Under the pieces are notes generated by a model, which did no database searches, was not told the origin of the DNA, and saw only the letters and a program-made list of their open reading frames with translations. Of a DNA stretch of 64,000 nucleotides, positions 24,830-34,323 are shown in pieces (positions within the stretch are counted from its first letter, which is position 1; each line of letters opens with the position of its first letter). The translations under genes and the position numbers were made by a program. This DNA is from Metapseudomonas resinovorans DSM 21078 (GTDB lineage Bacteria > Pseudomonadota > Gammaproteobacteria > Pseudomonadales > Pseudomonadaceae), in the NCBI RefSeq assembly GCF_000423545.1, contig NZ_AUIE01000025.1, positions 1 through 64,000 of the forward strand, in the 5' to 3' direction.

Positions 24830-25846
24830 CTAGCGCCGATACAGGCTCGGCGTCTGCCCGCTCCAGCGCTGGAAGGCATGGCGGAAGCTCGCGGTTTCGC
24901 TGTAGCCGAGTTGCTCGGCGATCAGGTAGATCGGCAGGTCGGTCTGCACCAGCAGTTGGCGCGCCTTGTCGTAGCGCACTTCGTCCAGCAGGCGCTGGAA
25001 GCTGGTGTTCAGCTGCTGTAGGTGGCGTCGCAGGGTGCGTTCAGAGCGGTGCAACTGGCGCGCCACGCTATCCAGGTCGCAGGCTTCACGCAGATTGCCG
25101 GCCAGGTGTTGGCGAATCTGGTCGAGCACGTCGTGGCGGCTGTTGAGCTGAGCGTTCAGTTTCAGGCACTGCTGCATGCCGTAGTGGCAGGTCACCGGGT
25201 CACTCAGTGGCAAGGTCCGATCCAGCAGGACCGCGTCGAAACACAGGGCATTGCGAGAGGCGCCGAACTCTATCGGGCAGCCGAGCATTTTTTCGTAGCT
25301 CGCGGCGTGCAGGGGCGGTCGATAGGCCAGGCAGACCCGCGTCGGATGGATGCCTTCGCCAAGCAGGTCCTGCACTACGGTGAGGAGCGAGGTCAGGCAG
25401 AGTTCGCTGTTGAACACCGTCAGCTCTGGCGCGTAGCGATAGCCGCTGGCCGCCAGGCATGCCTCGTCGCCGTCCACGTCCAGGCTCAGCTTGAAGTAGG
25501 TGCCCAGCAGCGCTGGATGGCCGAGCGCCAGGGTGAGGGCGTCGCGCAGCGTGCGGCTGGCGAGCATGGTGTAGCCAAGCATGCCGTAGGCCGAAACATG
25601 CATGCGCAGGCCGAGGGACAAGCCCAGCGCCGGGTCCCGCGTGCAGGCCAGGGCGTTGGCGAAGACGCGTAATTCCTGGGCGTGGCTGATGAGCTTTTCG
25701 GGGGTGTCGAGGTCCGCGCAGGCGACACCGCTGCCGTCCAGCAGGCGCGCACGATCGATGCCGCTGCTAGCCAGGGTGGCCACGGCCAGGGCGATGGTGT
25801 GCAACGTGGTGAGTGCGCGCTCTTCCGGTAGCAGCGAGGTGGCCAT
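24830..25846 (-). CDS. AraC-family transcriptional regulator (arabinose_bd type)
   Basis: 338 residues. The N-terminal ligand domain (about 1-200) shows DPALGLSLGLRMHVSAYGMLGY, as in ArgR/OruR-like regulators. The C-terminal DNA-binding pair is CDLDSVARQLHRSERTLRRHL and PIYLIAEQLGYSETASFRHAFQRWSGQTPSLYRR. It sits between the polyamine ABC operon and a divergent SdiA-regulated-type gene, 119 bases from the latter. Either could be its target; the binding motif shared by the polyamine units could belong to it, which is untested. Confidence 0.88.
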   Translation of the reverse strand: MATSLLPEERALTTLHTIALAVATLASSGIDRARLLDGSGVACADLDTPEKLISHAQELRVFANALACTRDPALGLSLGLRMHVSAYGMLGYTMLASRTLRDALTLALGHPALLGTYFKLSLDVDGDEACLAASGYRYAPELTVFNSELCLTSLLTVVQDLLGEGIHPTRVCLAYRPPLHAASYEKMLGCPIEFGASRNALCFDAVLLDRTLPLSDPVTCHYGMQQCLKLNAQLNSRHDVLDQIRQHLAGNLREACDLDSVARQLHRSERTLRRHLQQLNTSFQRLLDEVRYDKARQLLVQTDLPIYLIAEQLGYSETASFRHAFQRWSGQTPSLYRR

Positions 25847-25965
25847 GTCCGTCCCCTTTTGTAACGCCCGCTACATCTAGTTCGCGGGCTTTAAGCTTCA
25901 ATTCAGGTAGTAGTCCCGTGCGCTCTGTATCCTTCGGCGCGTCCTGAACCCCAGAGTCCTGATCA

Positions 25966-26889
25966 ATGCGCTCACTCCTGACCCCGTGGCGGCTGGTTGC
26001 CGCTGTTCTGCTCCTGCTGCTGGTGCTGCTTGGTGTTGCCGCCCAGCAGTTCCGACTCTTCGAGCGGGGTCTGTTCGTCCTGCAAGAATGGCGCCACGCC
26101 TCCGAATGGCGGGAGCGCTCCATCTGGCTGCCGGACTACCGGGTGGCCATCGAGGCCAAGCCTATCGAGGGGCTTTCGGACGACGTCTCAGCCCTGACCT
26201 ACGATCCGGACCGCCATAGCCTCTTCACGGTCACCAACCAGCGACCGGAACTCATCGAGCTGTCCCTGGACGGGAACCTGATCCGCCGCATCCCACTGGT
26301 AGGGTTCGGCGACCCGGAGGCCATCGAGTACATCAGCAAGGGTGTCTACGTGATTACCGACGAACGCCTGCAACGCCTCATCAAGGTGCGCGTCGACGAG
26401 GGCACCACCACCATTGATGCCAGCGAGTCCCAGCAGCTTTCATTGGGCATCGGATTGTCCGGCAACAAGGGCTTTGAGGGCTTGGCCTACGATTCCATCG
26501 GGCAGCGCCTGTTCGTGGCCAAGGAGCGCGACCCGGTGCAAATCTACGAGATCCACGGCTTCCCCCATACCAATTCGGACAAGCCGTTCGCGGTGCATGT
26601 GGTGGACGATCCAAAGCGCGATGCCCGCCTTTTCGTGCGCGACCTTTCCAGCCTGCAATACGATGAGCGCAGCGGCCACTTGCTGGCGCTGTCGGACGAG
26701 TCGCGGCTGGTACTGGAGCTGAATGCCGATGGGCGCCCAATCAGTACGCTGTCGCTGCTGCGCGGCATGCACGGCCTGCAGCGGTCGGTGCCCCAGGCCG
26801 AAGGGGTTGCCATGGACAACGATGGCAACCTCTACCTGGTCAGCGAACCGAACCTCTTCTACGCGTTCCGCAAACAGGCCGGCGACTGA
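25966..26889 (+). CDS. SdiA-regulated-type beta-propeller protein, paralog 2
   Basis: 307 residues. One N-terminal membrane anchor (residues 7-25, LVAAVLLLLLVLLGVAA) precedes a periplasmic propeller. It aligns along its length with the product of 16028-16960: SIWLPDYRVAIEAKPIEGL, TNQRPELIELSLDGNLIRRI, VITDER, LSGNKGFEGLAYD, LLRGMHGLQ, EGVAMDNDGNLYLVSEPNLF. Relatives include P. aeruginosa PA0319 and PA0327. No role is known. Its stop touches the convergent yegP-like gene. Confidence 0.82.
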   Translation: MRSLLTPWRLVAAVLLLLLVLLGVAAQQFRLFERGLFVLQEWRHASEWRERSIWLPDYRVAIEAKPIEGLSDDVSALTYDPDRHSLFTVTNQRPELIELSLDGNLIRRIPLVGFGDPEAIEYISKGVYVITDERLQRLIKVRVDEGTTTIDASESQQLSLGIGLSGNKGFEGLAYDSIGQRLFVAKERDPVQIYEIHGFPHTNSDKPFAVHVVDDPKRDARLFVRDLSSLQYDERSGHLLALSDESRLVLELNADGRPISTLSLLRGMHGLQRSVPQAEGVAMDNDGNLYLVSEPNLFYAFRKQAGD

Positions 26890-27222
26890 TCAGCTCTCGT
26901 CGTTGAGGGCGGCATCCGGGGCGTTGTTCTTCACCGAGTCGATGCCTGCGCTGGCGCTGGCGGCACTGGCGTACATCTGGCTCTGGCCGACGACCTGGCC
27001 GTTGGTGGCCTTGAGCACGAAGTAGAACTTGCCGTTGCTGGCAGTCTTGCTTTCGAAGGCCCCCTCACGAACCGCGTTCTTGCGCACTGATTCGATGCCG
27101 TTCAAGGCAGAATCCTTGGCCTTGTACAGTTCGCTGGTGAGGATGGTCTCGCCGTTGCCGGCGTTGAGATTGAAGTGGAACTGGCCATCATTGGCCTTCT
27201 TCAGGTGGAATTTCCCGGCCAT
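26890..27222 (-). CDS. YegP-like protein with two DUF1508 repeats
   Basis: 110 residues from ATG 27222 (AGGAGACGCCCC upstream). There are two tandem copies of the roughly 48-residue DUF1508 unit: KANDGQFHFNLNAGNGETIL...GIESVRKNA and TASNGKFYFVLKATNGQVVG...GIDSVKNNA. Each folds as a small beta-beta-alpha unit, and the family function is unknown. Cytosolic; stands alone. Confidence 0.85.
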   Translation of the reverse strand: MAGKFHLKKANDGQFHFNLNAGNGETILTSELYKAKDSALNGIESVRKNAVREGAFESKTASNGKFYFVLKATNGQVVGQSQMYASAASASAGIDSVKNNAPDAALNDES

Positions 27223-27312
27223 GGGGCGTCTCCTGATCCGGTGGCTGTGGACGGCGCCGAAGGGCGCCGTAGCCAACAAATCTAGACGGTTTCCCGCAGA
27301 CCGGGAGGCGGC

Positions 27313-27984
27313 TCAGGCAGTGAGGCTCTTCACGCCATCCTTGGTGCCGAGCAGCAGCAGGTCCGCCGGGCGGGCGGCGAACAGGCCGTTGGTGACCACG
27401 CCGACGATGTTGTTGATCTGCTCTTCCAGCTTTACCGGGCTGTCGATCTGCAGGTTGTACACGTCGAGGATGATGTTGCCGTTGTCGGTCAGCACACCTT
27501 CACGGTAGACCGGATCGCCACCCAGCTTCACCAGCTGGCGGGCGACATGGCTGCGGGCCATGGGGATGACTTCCACCGGCAGTGGGAAAGCGCCGAGCAG
27601 CGGAACCAGCTTGCTCTCGTCGGCGATGCAGATGAAGGTCTTGGCCACTGCGGCAACGATCTTCTCGCGGGTCAGTGCGGCGCCGCCGCCCTTGATCAGT
27701 TCGAGGCGCTCGTTGCTCTCGTCGGCGCCATCGACATAGAACTCGAGGTCGCTGACGCTGTTCAGGTCGTACACCGGGATGCCATGGCCCTTCAGGCGCT
27801 GGGCGGTGGCTTCGGAGCTGGCGACTGCACCGTCGAAGGCCATCTTGTGTCGGGCCAGCAGGTCGATGAAAAAGTTGGCGGTGGAGCCGGTGCCGACGCC
27901 GACGATGCTCTTCTCATCGAGCTTGGGGAGGATGAAGTCGATGGCGGCCTGGGCGACGGCCTGCTTGAGCTGGTCCTGGGTCAT
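27313..27984 (-). CDS. rpiA: Ribose-5-phosphate isomerase A
   Basis: 223 residues. It interconverts ribose 5-phosphate and ribulose 5-phosphate in the pentose phosphate pathway. The motifs [13 protein letters not shown] (phosphate loop), [10 protein letters not shown] with the catalytic aspartates, [12 protein letters not shown] and [13 protein letters not shown] are all in place. Divergent from ilvA with 142 bases between. Confidence 0.96.
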   Translation of the reverse strand: MTQDQLKQAVAQAAIDFILPKLDEKSIVGVGTGSTANFFIDLLARHKMAFDGAVASSEATAQRLKGHGIPVYDLNSVSDLEFYVDGADESNERLELIKGGGAALTREKIVAAVAKTFICIADESKLVPLLGAFPLPVEVIPMARSHVARQLVKLGGDPVYREGVLTDNGNIILDVYNLQIDSPVKLEEQINNIVGVVTNGLFAARPADLLLLGTKDGVKSLTA

Positions 27985-28126
27985 GCTGTGGAGGTCCGGT
28001 TGGGGGAGAGTCGAAGGCGCGAATTATAGCCGGTCGGTGGGGCAAAACCCCGCATTCTCTGTGGTCGCCCGACGAATCCCTGCGGTAGACTCGCGGCTTC
28101 CGTGAAGCGCCCGCCAGTGAAGCCCG

Positions 28127-29641
28127 ATGCTCGAAGAATACGTGAAGAAGACCCTGACCTCGCGCGTCTACGACGTCGCCGTGGAAACCCCGCTGCAGTC
28201 TGCCCGCCAGCTCACCGAGCGCCTGGGCAACCAGATTCTCCTCAAGCGCGAGGACCTGCAGCCGGTCTATTCCTTCAAGATCCGCGGGGCTTACAACAAG
28301 ATGGCCCAGTTGACCCCCGAGGAACTGGCCCGCGGCGTGGTCACCGCATCGGCCGGCAACCATGCCCAGGGCGTGGCCCTGGCGGCTCGTGAACTGGGCA
28401 TCAAGGCCACTATCGTGATGCCGCGCACCACTCCGGAGCTGAAAGTGCAGGGCGTACGCGCCCGCGGCGGCAAGGTGGTGCTGCATGGCGATGCCTTCCC
28501 CGACGCCCTGGCCCATTCGCTGAAACTGGTGGAGGAGAAGGGCTACGTCTACATCCACCCCTACGATGACCCGGAAGTGATCGCTGGCCAGGGCACCGTG
28601 GCCATGGAAATCCTCCGCCAGCACCCGGGGCGTCTGGACGCCATCTTCGTGCCGGTGGGTGGTGGTGGACTGGTGGCCGGCATTGCCGCCTTCGTCAAAT
28701 ACCTGCGCCCCGAGGTGAAGGTGATCGGCGTCGAGCCGGACGATTCCAACTGCCTGCAGGCCGCCATGGCCGCTGGTGAACGCGTCGTGCTCAGTCAGGT
28801 CGGGCTGTTTGCCGATGGCGTTGCCGTTGCGCAAATCGGCCAGCACACCTTCGACATCTGCAAACAGTACGTGGATGAAGTGATCACCGTCAGCACGGAC
28901 GAGATCTGCGCGGCAATCAAGGATATCTACGACGATACCCGCTCCATCACCGAGCCCGCCGGCGCGCTCGCCGTTGCCGGGATCAAGCGCTATGTGGAGC
29001 GCGAAGGCGTGCGTGACCAGACCCTGGTAGCCATCGACTCCGGCGCCAACATCAACTTCGACCGCCTGCGTCACGTGGCCGAGCGCGCCGAACTGGGCGA
29101 GAAGCGCGAAGCCATTATCGCTGTGACCATCCCCGAGCGACCGGGCAGCTTCAAGGCCTTCTGCGAGGCCATTGGCAAGCGCCAGATCACCGAATTCAAC
29201 TACCGCTACAACACCGACGCCGAGGCGCACATCTTCGTTGGCGTGCAGACTCACCCGGAAACCGACCCACGCGCGGTGCTGGTGGAGACTCTGCGCGGCC
29301 AGGGCTTCCCGGTGCTGGACCTGACCGACAACGAACTGGCCAAGCTGCATATCCGCCACATGGTCGGCGGCCATGCGGTACGCATCAGTGACGAGATGGT
29401 GTTCCGCTTCGAGTTCCCCGAGCGTCCAGGCGCGCTTTTCAACTTCCTCAACAAACTCGGCGGGCGCTGGAACATCACGATGTTCCACTACCGCAACCAC
29501 GGTGCTGCCGACGGCCGCGTCGTCGCTGGCTTGCAGGTGCCGCTCGAGGAGCGTTCCCTGGTGCATGCCGCACTGGACGAGATCGGCTACCCCTATTGGG
29601 ATGAGAGCGACAACCCGGCCTATCAACTCTTCCTCGGCTGA
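28127..29641 (+). CDS. ilvA: L-threonine dehydratase (biosynthetic)
   Basis: 504 residues. It deaminates threonine to 2-oxobutyrate, the first step to isoleucine. The PLP lysine is in YSFKIRGAYNK (about residue 50), ASAGNHAQGVA binds substrate and VPVGGGGLVAGIA the cofactor phosphate. The C-terminal 170 residues hold two ACT-like regulatory domains (TIPERPGSFKAFCEAIG, EFPERPGALFNFLNKLG) for isoleucine and valine control. Full length and intact. Counterpart of P. aeruginosa ilvA1 (PA0331). Confidence 0.95.
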   Translation: MLEEYVKKTLTSRVYDVAVETPLQSARQLTERLGNQILLKREDLQPVYSFKIRGAYNKMAQLTPEELARGVVTASAGNHAQGVALAARELGIKATIVMPRTTPELKVQGVRARGGKVVLHGDAFPDALAHSLKLVEEKGYVYIHPYDDPEVIAGQGTVAMEILRQHPGRLDAIFVPVGGGGLVAGIAAFVKYLRPEVKVIGVEPDDSNCLQAAMAAGERVVLSQVGLFADGVAVAQIGQHTFDICKQYVDEVITVSTDEICAAIKDIYDDTRSITEPAGALAVAGIKRYVEREGVRDQTLVAIDSGANINFDRLRHVAERAELGEKREAIIAVTIPERPGSFKAFCEAIGKRQITEFNYRYNTDAEAHIFVGVQTHPETDPRAVLVETLRGQGFPVLDLTDNELAKLHIRHMVGGHAVRISDEMVFRFEFPERPGALFNFLNKLGGRWNITMFHYRNHGAADGRVVAGLQVPLEERSLVHAALDEIGYPYWDESDNPAYQLFLG

Positions 29642-29716
29642 GACTGGCGCTGGGGCGCAGGAACGGGCTGCTGCTAGGCTTTCTGGCAGCCGCTCATGCT
29701 GACAAGGACCTGTTCC

Positions 29717-30175
29717 ATGGAAAACTACCTTCTGTTCCGCATTCTCCACGGCCTGGCCACGCTGCTGTTCTTCGGTGGCCTGGCAGGGCTGGCCTGGTAT
29801 GGCTGGCGCAGCTTCCGCTCCGGCGACTCCGCGCTGATCGGCCTGAGCCTGCGACGCATTTTGCTGATCGGCGTGCCGCTGCTGATCCTTGCTGCGGTTT
29901 CCCTGCCGGTCAGTGGCTGGTGGATGGTCAACTTGGCCGGACTGCCGTTGGGCCAGGCCTGGCTGCTGGGTGGGGCCATCCTCTATCTGTTTGGTTGCAT
30001 TGCCTGGCTTCTGCTGTTCGGTCGCGTCGCGCGGCTGCGTGAGCAGGCCCTGGCCGAAGGGGGCGCGGCGTCGGCCGCAGTGCAGCGCAGCCTCAAGTTC
30101 GGCGCAGCCTATGGCCTGATCGGCCTGTTGCTGTTCTTGTCCGTGCTGGCGTTGATGCTGGCCAAGCCGCTCTGA
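29717..30175 (+). CDS. Small four-helix membrane protein (DUF2269-like), copy 1
   Basis: 152 residues from ATG 29717 (AAGGACCTGTTCC upstream). Four hydrophobic helices, with the opening YLLFRILHGLATLLFFGGLAG containing a conserved histidine, and VPLLILAAVSLPVSGWWMV. The pattern matches the DUF2269 integral membrane family, which has no known function. The next gene encodes a related protein; the two may act together. Confidence 0.7.
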   Translation: MENYLLFRILHGLATLLFFGGLAGLAWYGWRSFRSGDSALIGLSLRRILLIGVPLLILAAVSLPVSGWWMVNLAGLPLGQAWLLGGAILYLFGCIAWLLLFGRVARLREQALAEGGAASAAVQRSLKFGAAYGLIGLLLFLSVLALMLAKPL

Positions 30176-30194
30176 TGCGGTGCTCGCTCCGGGT

Positions 30195-30662
30195 ATGACC
30201 CTCTATTTCCTGCTCAAGACCGCCCATGGCCTGCTGGCTGCCGTGCTGCTCGGTACGGCATTGGCTGGGCTGTTCTTCGCTTTTCGTGCGTGGAAAAGCG
30301 GTGAACTTCAGCAGTTAGCTGCCACCTTCGCCTCGCTGGTGAGGTTGGAGATCTGGTTCATCGGCAGCTCTGCCGTATTGCTGCCGTTGAGTGGCCTGGC
30401 CCTTGCCAAGGTGGGGGGCTGGCCCATGGGGCAGCTCTGGCTGCTTTGGAGTGCCGGGCTTTACCTGTTGGCGGCACTCTGCTGGCTGCCGCTGCTGTGG
30501 CTGCAGGTGCGCATCCGCAATCTGGCGCGCCGGGCGTTGCGAGACGGCGAACCCATCGCCTCGCAGGTTGCTGGCCATGTGGCATTGCGCTGCTGGCTGG
30601 CGATCGTGGCGCTGGTACTGCTGGTGGCGGTCTACGTGTTGATGGTGGTCAAGCCGCTCTAG
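30195..30662 (+). CDS. Small four-helix membrane protein (DUF2269-like), copy 2
   Basis: 155 residues from ATG 30195 (a GTG at 30180 is possible; no strong ribosome site at either). It resembles the preceding protein: [25 protein letters not shown] against YLLFRILHGLATLLFFGGLAG, the GxPxGQxWLL word in the third helix of both, and the same VKPL/AKPL end. It is probably a tandem duplication translated from the same message, since only 19 bases separate the genes. The stop overlaps the convergent phosphatase gene by four bases. Confidence 0.68.
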   Translation: MTLYFLLKTAHGLLAAVLLGTALAGLFFAFRAWKSGELQQLAATFASLVRLEIWFIGSSAVLLPLSGLALAKVGGWPMGQLWLLWSAGLYLLAALCWLPLLWLQVRIRNLARRALRDGEPIASQVAGHVALRCWLAIVALVLLVAVYVLMVVKPL

Positions 30663-31315
30663 CCGCGCAGGGACATCACAGGCCAGCCGCGTCGTTCGGC
30701 TTCGGCGCGTAGCTTCTGGTCCGGGTCCACGGCGACCGGATAGGTCACCTGCTCCAGCAGCGGCAGGTCGTTCAGCGAGTCGCTATAGAAGCAGCTGTCA
30801 TCCAGATTGAGACGGTTCTCTGTGAGCCAGCGTGCCAGGCGGGTTACCTTGCCTTCGCGAAAGCAGGGCACGTCGGTGGTGCGCCCGGTGTAGCGGCCTT
30901 CGGCCATTTCGCACTCGGTGGCCAGCAGGGTTTCGACGCCCAGGCGCTGGGCGATGGGGGCGGTGACGAAGCGGTTGGTGGCCGTGATGATCAGCAGCTT
31001 GTCGCCAGCGGCGCGGTGCTCGGCCAGAAGGGCTTCGGCCTTGGGCAGGATGATGGGTTCGATGCAGTCGCGCATGAACTCGCGGTGCCACTGGTCGAGT
31101 TGGGCCATTTCGGTGCGGCCGAGGATTTCCAGGCTGAAGTTCAGGTAGTCCTGGATATTCAGGCGGCCAGCCAGGTAGTCCTGATAGAACTCATCGTTAC
31201 GCGCCTTGTAGGCAATTCCGTCGAGGATGCCGCGCTCGCACAGGTAGTCGCCCCAGGCATGGTCGCTGTCACCGGCCAGCAGTGTGTTATCGAGGTCGAA
31301 TAGAGCCAGGCGCAC
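30659..31315 (-). CDS. HAD-IB phosphatase, likely histidinol-phosphate phosphatase
   Basis: 218 residues from GTG 31315 (TAAGGAACCACGAC upstream). HAD motifs: FDLDNTLL with D7 nucleophile and D9, [14 protein letters not shown] lysine and [11 protein letters not shown]. The helical cap follows motif I, giving the phosphoserine-phosphatase-like subclass. The P. aeruginosa counterpart PA0335 has been reported to supply histidinol-phosphate phosphatase activity, which would fill the gap left by a monofunctional HisB. I infer the same role from similarity in sequence and position; other phosphomonoesters remain possible. Confidence 0.82.
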   Translation of the reverse strand: MRLALFDLDNTLLAGDSDHAWGDYLCERGILDGIAYKARNDEFYQDYLAGRLNIQDYLNFSLEILGRTEMAQLDQWHREFMRDCIEPIILPKAEALLAEHRAAGDKLLIITATNRFVTAPIAQRLGVETLLATECEMAEGRYTGRTTDVPCFREGKVTRLARWLTENRLNLDDSCFYSDSLNDLPLLEQVTYPVAVDPDQKLRAEAERRGWPVMSLRG

Positions 31316-31460
31316 GTCGTGGTTCCTTACTGCAGAGCTTCGGAGGGCGGCCAGAATAGCTGCTTTCGCAGGGGCTGCCCATTGCGCGAAAGGCTCGCAT
31401 TGCTGCGTTTGCGGCCTTTATGGAACAATGCCGGAACATGCGTTTGCGAGGTTGAGTGCC

Positions 31461-31940
31461 GTGATCGATTCCGATGGTTTTCGCCCAAATGTCGGCATCA
31501 TTCTCGCCAATGATGTCGGGCAGGTGCTTTGGGCCCGGCGTATCAATCAGGATGCTTGGCAGTTCCCGCAAGGCGGGATCAATCCGCGGGAGACGCCTGA
31601 AGAGGCTCTTTTCCGGGAATTGAACGAAGAAGTTGGCCTGGAAGAGCAGGATGTGAAGATTCTTGCCTGCACTCGCGGCTGGTTGCGCTATCGTCTGCCC
31701 CAACGCCTGGTGCGCACCAACAGCCAACCGCTGTGCATCGGCCAGAAACAGAAGTGGTTCCTGCTGCGTTTGCAGTCGGACGAGAACAAGGTACGGATGG
31801 ACCTGACCGGCAAGCCCGAGTTCGATGGCTGGCGCTGGGTCAGTTACTGGTACCCGTTGGGTCAGGTGGTGACCTTCAAGCGTGAAGTCTATCGCCGAGC
31901 CCTCAAGGAACTAGCACCGCGCCTCCTGGCGCAAGACTGA
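31461..31940 (+). CDS. rppH: RNA pyrophosphohydrolase
   Basis: 159 residues from GTG 31461, giving [15 protein letters not shown] as in other RppH proteins; the longer upstream frame is spurious. The Nudix box runs from [17 protein letters not shown] to NEEVGL (residues 38-60) with its glutamates intact. It converts the 5' triphosphate of mRNA to monophosphate and so starts RNase E decay. It lies 22 bases ahead of ptsP, the conserved arrangement in gammaproteobacteria. Confidence 0.94.
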   Translation: MIDSDGFRPNVGIILANDVGQVLWARRINQDAWQFPQGGINPRETPEEALFRELNEEVGLEEQDVKILACTRGWLRYRLPQRLVRTNSQPLCIGQKQKWFLLRLQSDENKVRMDLTGKPEFDGWRWVSYWYPLGQVVTFKREVYRRALKELAPRLLAQD

Positions 31941-31962
31941 CCCGGAGAAAGGCTGCCTAGCC

Positions 31963-34242
31963 ATGCTCAACACGCTGCGCAAGATCGTCCAGGAAGTGAA
32001 CGCCGCCAAGGATCTGAAGGCGGCGTTGGCGATCATTGTGCAACGGGTCAAGGAGGCCATGGGCAGCCAGGTCTGCTCGGTCTACCTGCTGGACCCGGAG
32101 ACCAACCGTTTCGTGCTCATGGCCACCGAAGGCCTGAACAAACGCTCCATTGGCAAGGTCAGCATGGCCCCCAACGAAGGCCTCGTCGGCCTGGTGGGCA
32201 CCCGTGAAGAGCCGCTGAACCTCGAGCACGCCGCCGATCACCCCCGCTACCGTTACTTCGCCGAAACCGGTGAAGAGCGCTTCGCCTCCTTCCTTGGCGC
32301 GCCGATCATCCACCACCGCCGGGTGATGGGCGTCCTGGTGGTGCAGCAAAAGGAGCGACGCCAGTTCGACGAGGGCGAGGAAGCCTTCCTCGTCACCATG
32401 AGCGCGCAGCTCGCTGGTGTTATCGCCCATGCCGAGGCCACCGGTTCCATCCGCGGCTTGGGACGCCAGGGCAAGGGCATTCAGGAAACCAAGTTTGTCG
32501 GTGTGCCGGGTGCTCCTGGCGCTGCCGTGGGCAAGGCCGTGGTGGTGCTGCCGCCAGCGGACCTGGAAGTTGTGCCCGACCGAACGGTCGATGACATCGA
32601 AGCCGAGGTCGAGCGCTTCAAGCAGGCCTTGGAGGCGGTGCGCGAAGACATGCGCCGGCTATCCAGCAAGCTGGAAACCCAGTTGCGCCCGGAAGAGCGC
32701 GCGCTCTTCGATGTTTACCTGATGATGCTCGACGACGCCTCCATCGGCATGGAGGTCAAGCGCGTGATCCGCACCGGCCAGTGGGCCCAGGGTGCGTTGC
32801 GCCAGGTGGTGATGGAGCACGTCACCCGCTTCGAGCTGATGGACGACGCCTACCTGCGCGAGCGTGCTTCCGACGTCAAGGACCTCGGTCGCCGGCTGCT
32901 CGCGTACCTGCAGGAGGAGCGCAAACAGAACCTGGTCTACCAGGAGAACACCATCCTGGTGAGCGAGGAGCTGTCACCGGCCATGCTCGGCGAAGTGCCG
33001 GAAGGCAAGCTGGTGGGGTTGGTGTCGGTACTGGGTTCGGGCAACTCCCATGTCGCCATCCTCGCCCGCGCCATGGGTATCCCAACTGTGATGGGTGTGG
33101 TCGACCTGCCGTATTCCAAGGTCGACGGCATCGAAATGATCGTCGACGGCTACCACGGCGAAGTCTTCACCAACCCCTCGACCGAGCTGCGCAAGCAGTA
33201 CAGCGACGTGGTGGAGGAGGATCGCCAGCTGGTCAAGGGCCTGGAGGCATTGCGCAGCCTGCCCTGTGAAACCCTCGACGGTTATCGCATGCCTCTCTGG
33301 GTCAACACCGGCCTGCTCGCCGACGTCACCCGCGCCCAGGAGCGCGGTGCCGAGGGCGTAGGCCTGTACCGCACCGAAGTGCCGTTCATGATCAACGAGC
33401 GCTTCCCCAGCGAAAAGGAGCAGCTTGCCATCTACCGCGAGCAGCTCGCCGCTTTCCATCCGCTGCCTGTGACCATGCGTACCCTGGATATCGGCGGAGA
33501 CAAGGCGTTGTCCTATTTCCCGATCAAGGAAAGCAACCCTTTCCTCGGCTGGCGCGGCATCCGCGTTACCCTCGACCACCCGGAAATCTTCCTGGTCCAG
33601 GTGCGTGCCATGCTCAAGGCAAGCGAAGGCCTGGACAACCTGCGCATCCTGCTGCCGATGATCTCCGGCACCCGTGAGCTGGAGGAGGCCTTGCACCTGA
33701 TCCACCGAGCCTGGGGCGAAGTGCGCGACGAAGGCGTGGACATTCCCATGCCACCGATTGGCGTGATGATCGAGATCCCCGCTGCCGTCTATCAGACCAA
33801 GGAGTTGGGACGCCAGGTGGACTTCCTTTCGGTGGGCTCCAACGACCTGACCCAATACCTGCTGGCGGTTGATCGCAACAACCCGCGCGTGGCTGACCTT
33901 TACGACTACCTGCACCCGGCGGTGCTCCAGGCGTTGAAGAAGGTGGTGGATGACGCGCACGCCGAGGGCAAGCCGGTGAGCATTTGTGGCGAGATGGCCG
34001 GTGATCCGGCGGCTGCCGTGCTGCTGTTGGCCATGGGTTTCGACAGCCTGTCGATGAACGCTACCAACCTGCCGAAAGTGAAGTGGTTGCTGCGCCAGGT
34101 CACCATGAGCAAGGCCAGGGAATTGCTGGCGCAACTGATGGCCATCGACAACCCGCAAGTTATCCACAGCTCGTTGCATCTCGCCCTGCGCAACCTGGGC
34201 CTCGGTCGGGTGATCAATCCGGCGTCGACCATTCAGGCCTGA
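31963..34242 (+). CDS. ptsP: Phosphoenolpyruvate-protein phosphotransferase of the nitrogen PTS (EI-Ntr)
   Basis: 759 residues. An N-terminal GAF domain (1-160, QVCSVYLLDPETNRFVLMATEGL), which senses glutamine and 2-oxoglutarate in E. coli, is followed by the enzyme I domains: the phospho-histidine H363 in GSGNSHVAILARAMGIP, the PEP-binding EGVGLYRTEVPFM and ISGTRELEEALHL, and the catalytic cysteine in VSICGEMAGD. It passes phosphate from PEP to NPr and then EIIA-Ntr, which are encoded elsewhere. Co-transcribed with rppH. Confidence 0.95.
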   Translation: MLNTLRKIVQEVNAAKDLKAALAIIVQRVKEAMGSQVCSVYLLDPETNRFVLMATEGLNKRSIGKVSMAPNEGLVGLVGTREEPLNLEHAADHPRYRYFAETGEERFASFLGAPIIHHRRVMGVLVVQQKERRQFDEGEEAFLVTMSAQLAGVIAHAEATGSIRGLGRQGKGIQETKFVGVPGAPGAAVGKAVVVLPPADLEVVPDRTVDDIEAEVERFKQALEAVREDMRRLSSKLETQLRPEERALFDVYLMMLDDASIGMEVKRVIRTGQWAQGALRQVVMEHVTRFELMDDAYLRERASDVKDLGRRLLAYLQEERKQNLVYQENTILVSEELSPAMLGEVPEGKLVGLVSVLGSGNSHVAILARAMGIPTVMGVVDLPYSKVDGIEMIVDGYHGEVFTNPSTELRKQYSDVVEEDRQLVKGLEALRSLPCETLDGYRMPLWVNTGLLADVTRAQERGAEGVGLYRTEVPFMINERFPSEKEQLAIYREQLAAFHPLPVTMRTLDIGGDKALSYFPIKESNPFLGWRGIRVTLDHPEIFLVQVRAMLKASEGLDNLRILLPMISGTRELEEALHLIHRAWGEVRDEGVDIPMPPIGVMIEIPAAVYQTKELGRQVDFLSVGSNDLTQYLLAVDRNNPRVADLYDYLHPAVLQALKKVVDDAHAEGKPVSICGEMAGDPAAAVLLLAMGFDSLSMNATNLPKVKWLLRQVTMSKARELLAQLMAIDNPQVIHSSLHLALRNLGLGRVINPASTIQA

Positions 34243-34323
34243 GGCCAGGACGCACGCGTTTGCAGTGCGCGGGCCACGGCCCGCACAGAGGTCCCAACCG
34301 GGTCGCTGACCCGCAGGAAGCTT

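Noticed and set aside
27914-29749. 611-codon minus-strand frame opposite ilvA
   Set aside because: ilvA is intact on the other strand; the frame runs into rpiA and has no supporting signal.
34266-34286. GC hairpin between ptsP and the cyclase as a terminator
   Set aside because: The stem is followed by no T-run, and the downstream gene is close; it may be incidental in GC-rich sequence.
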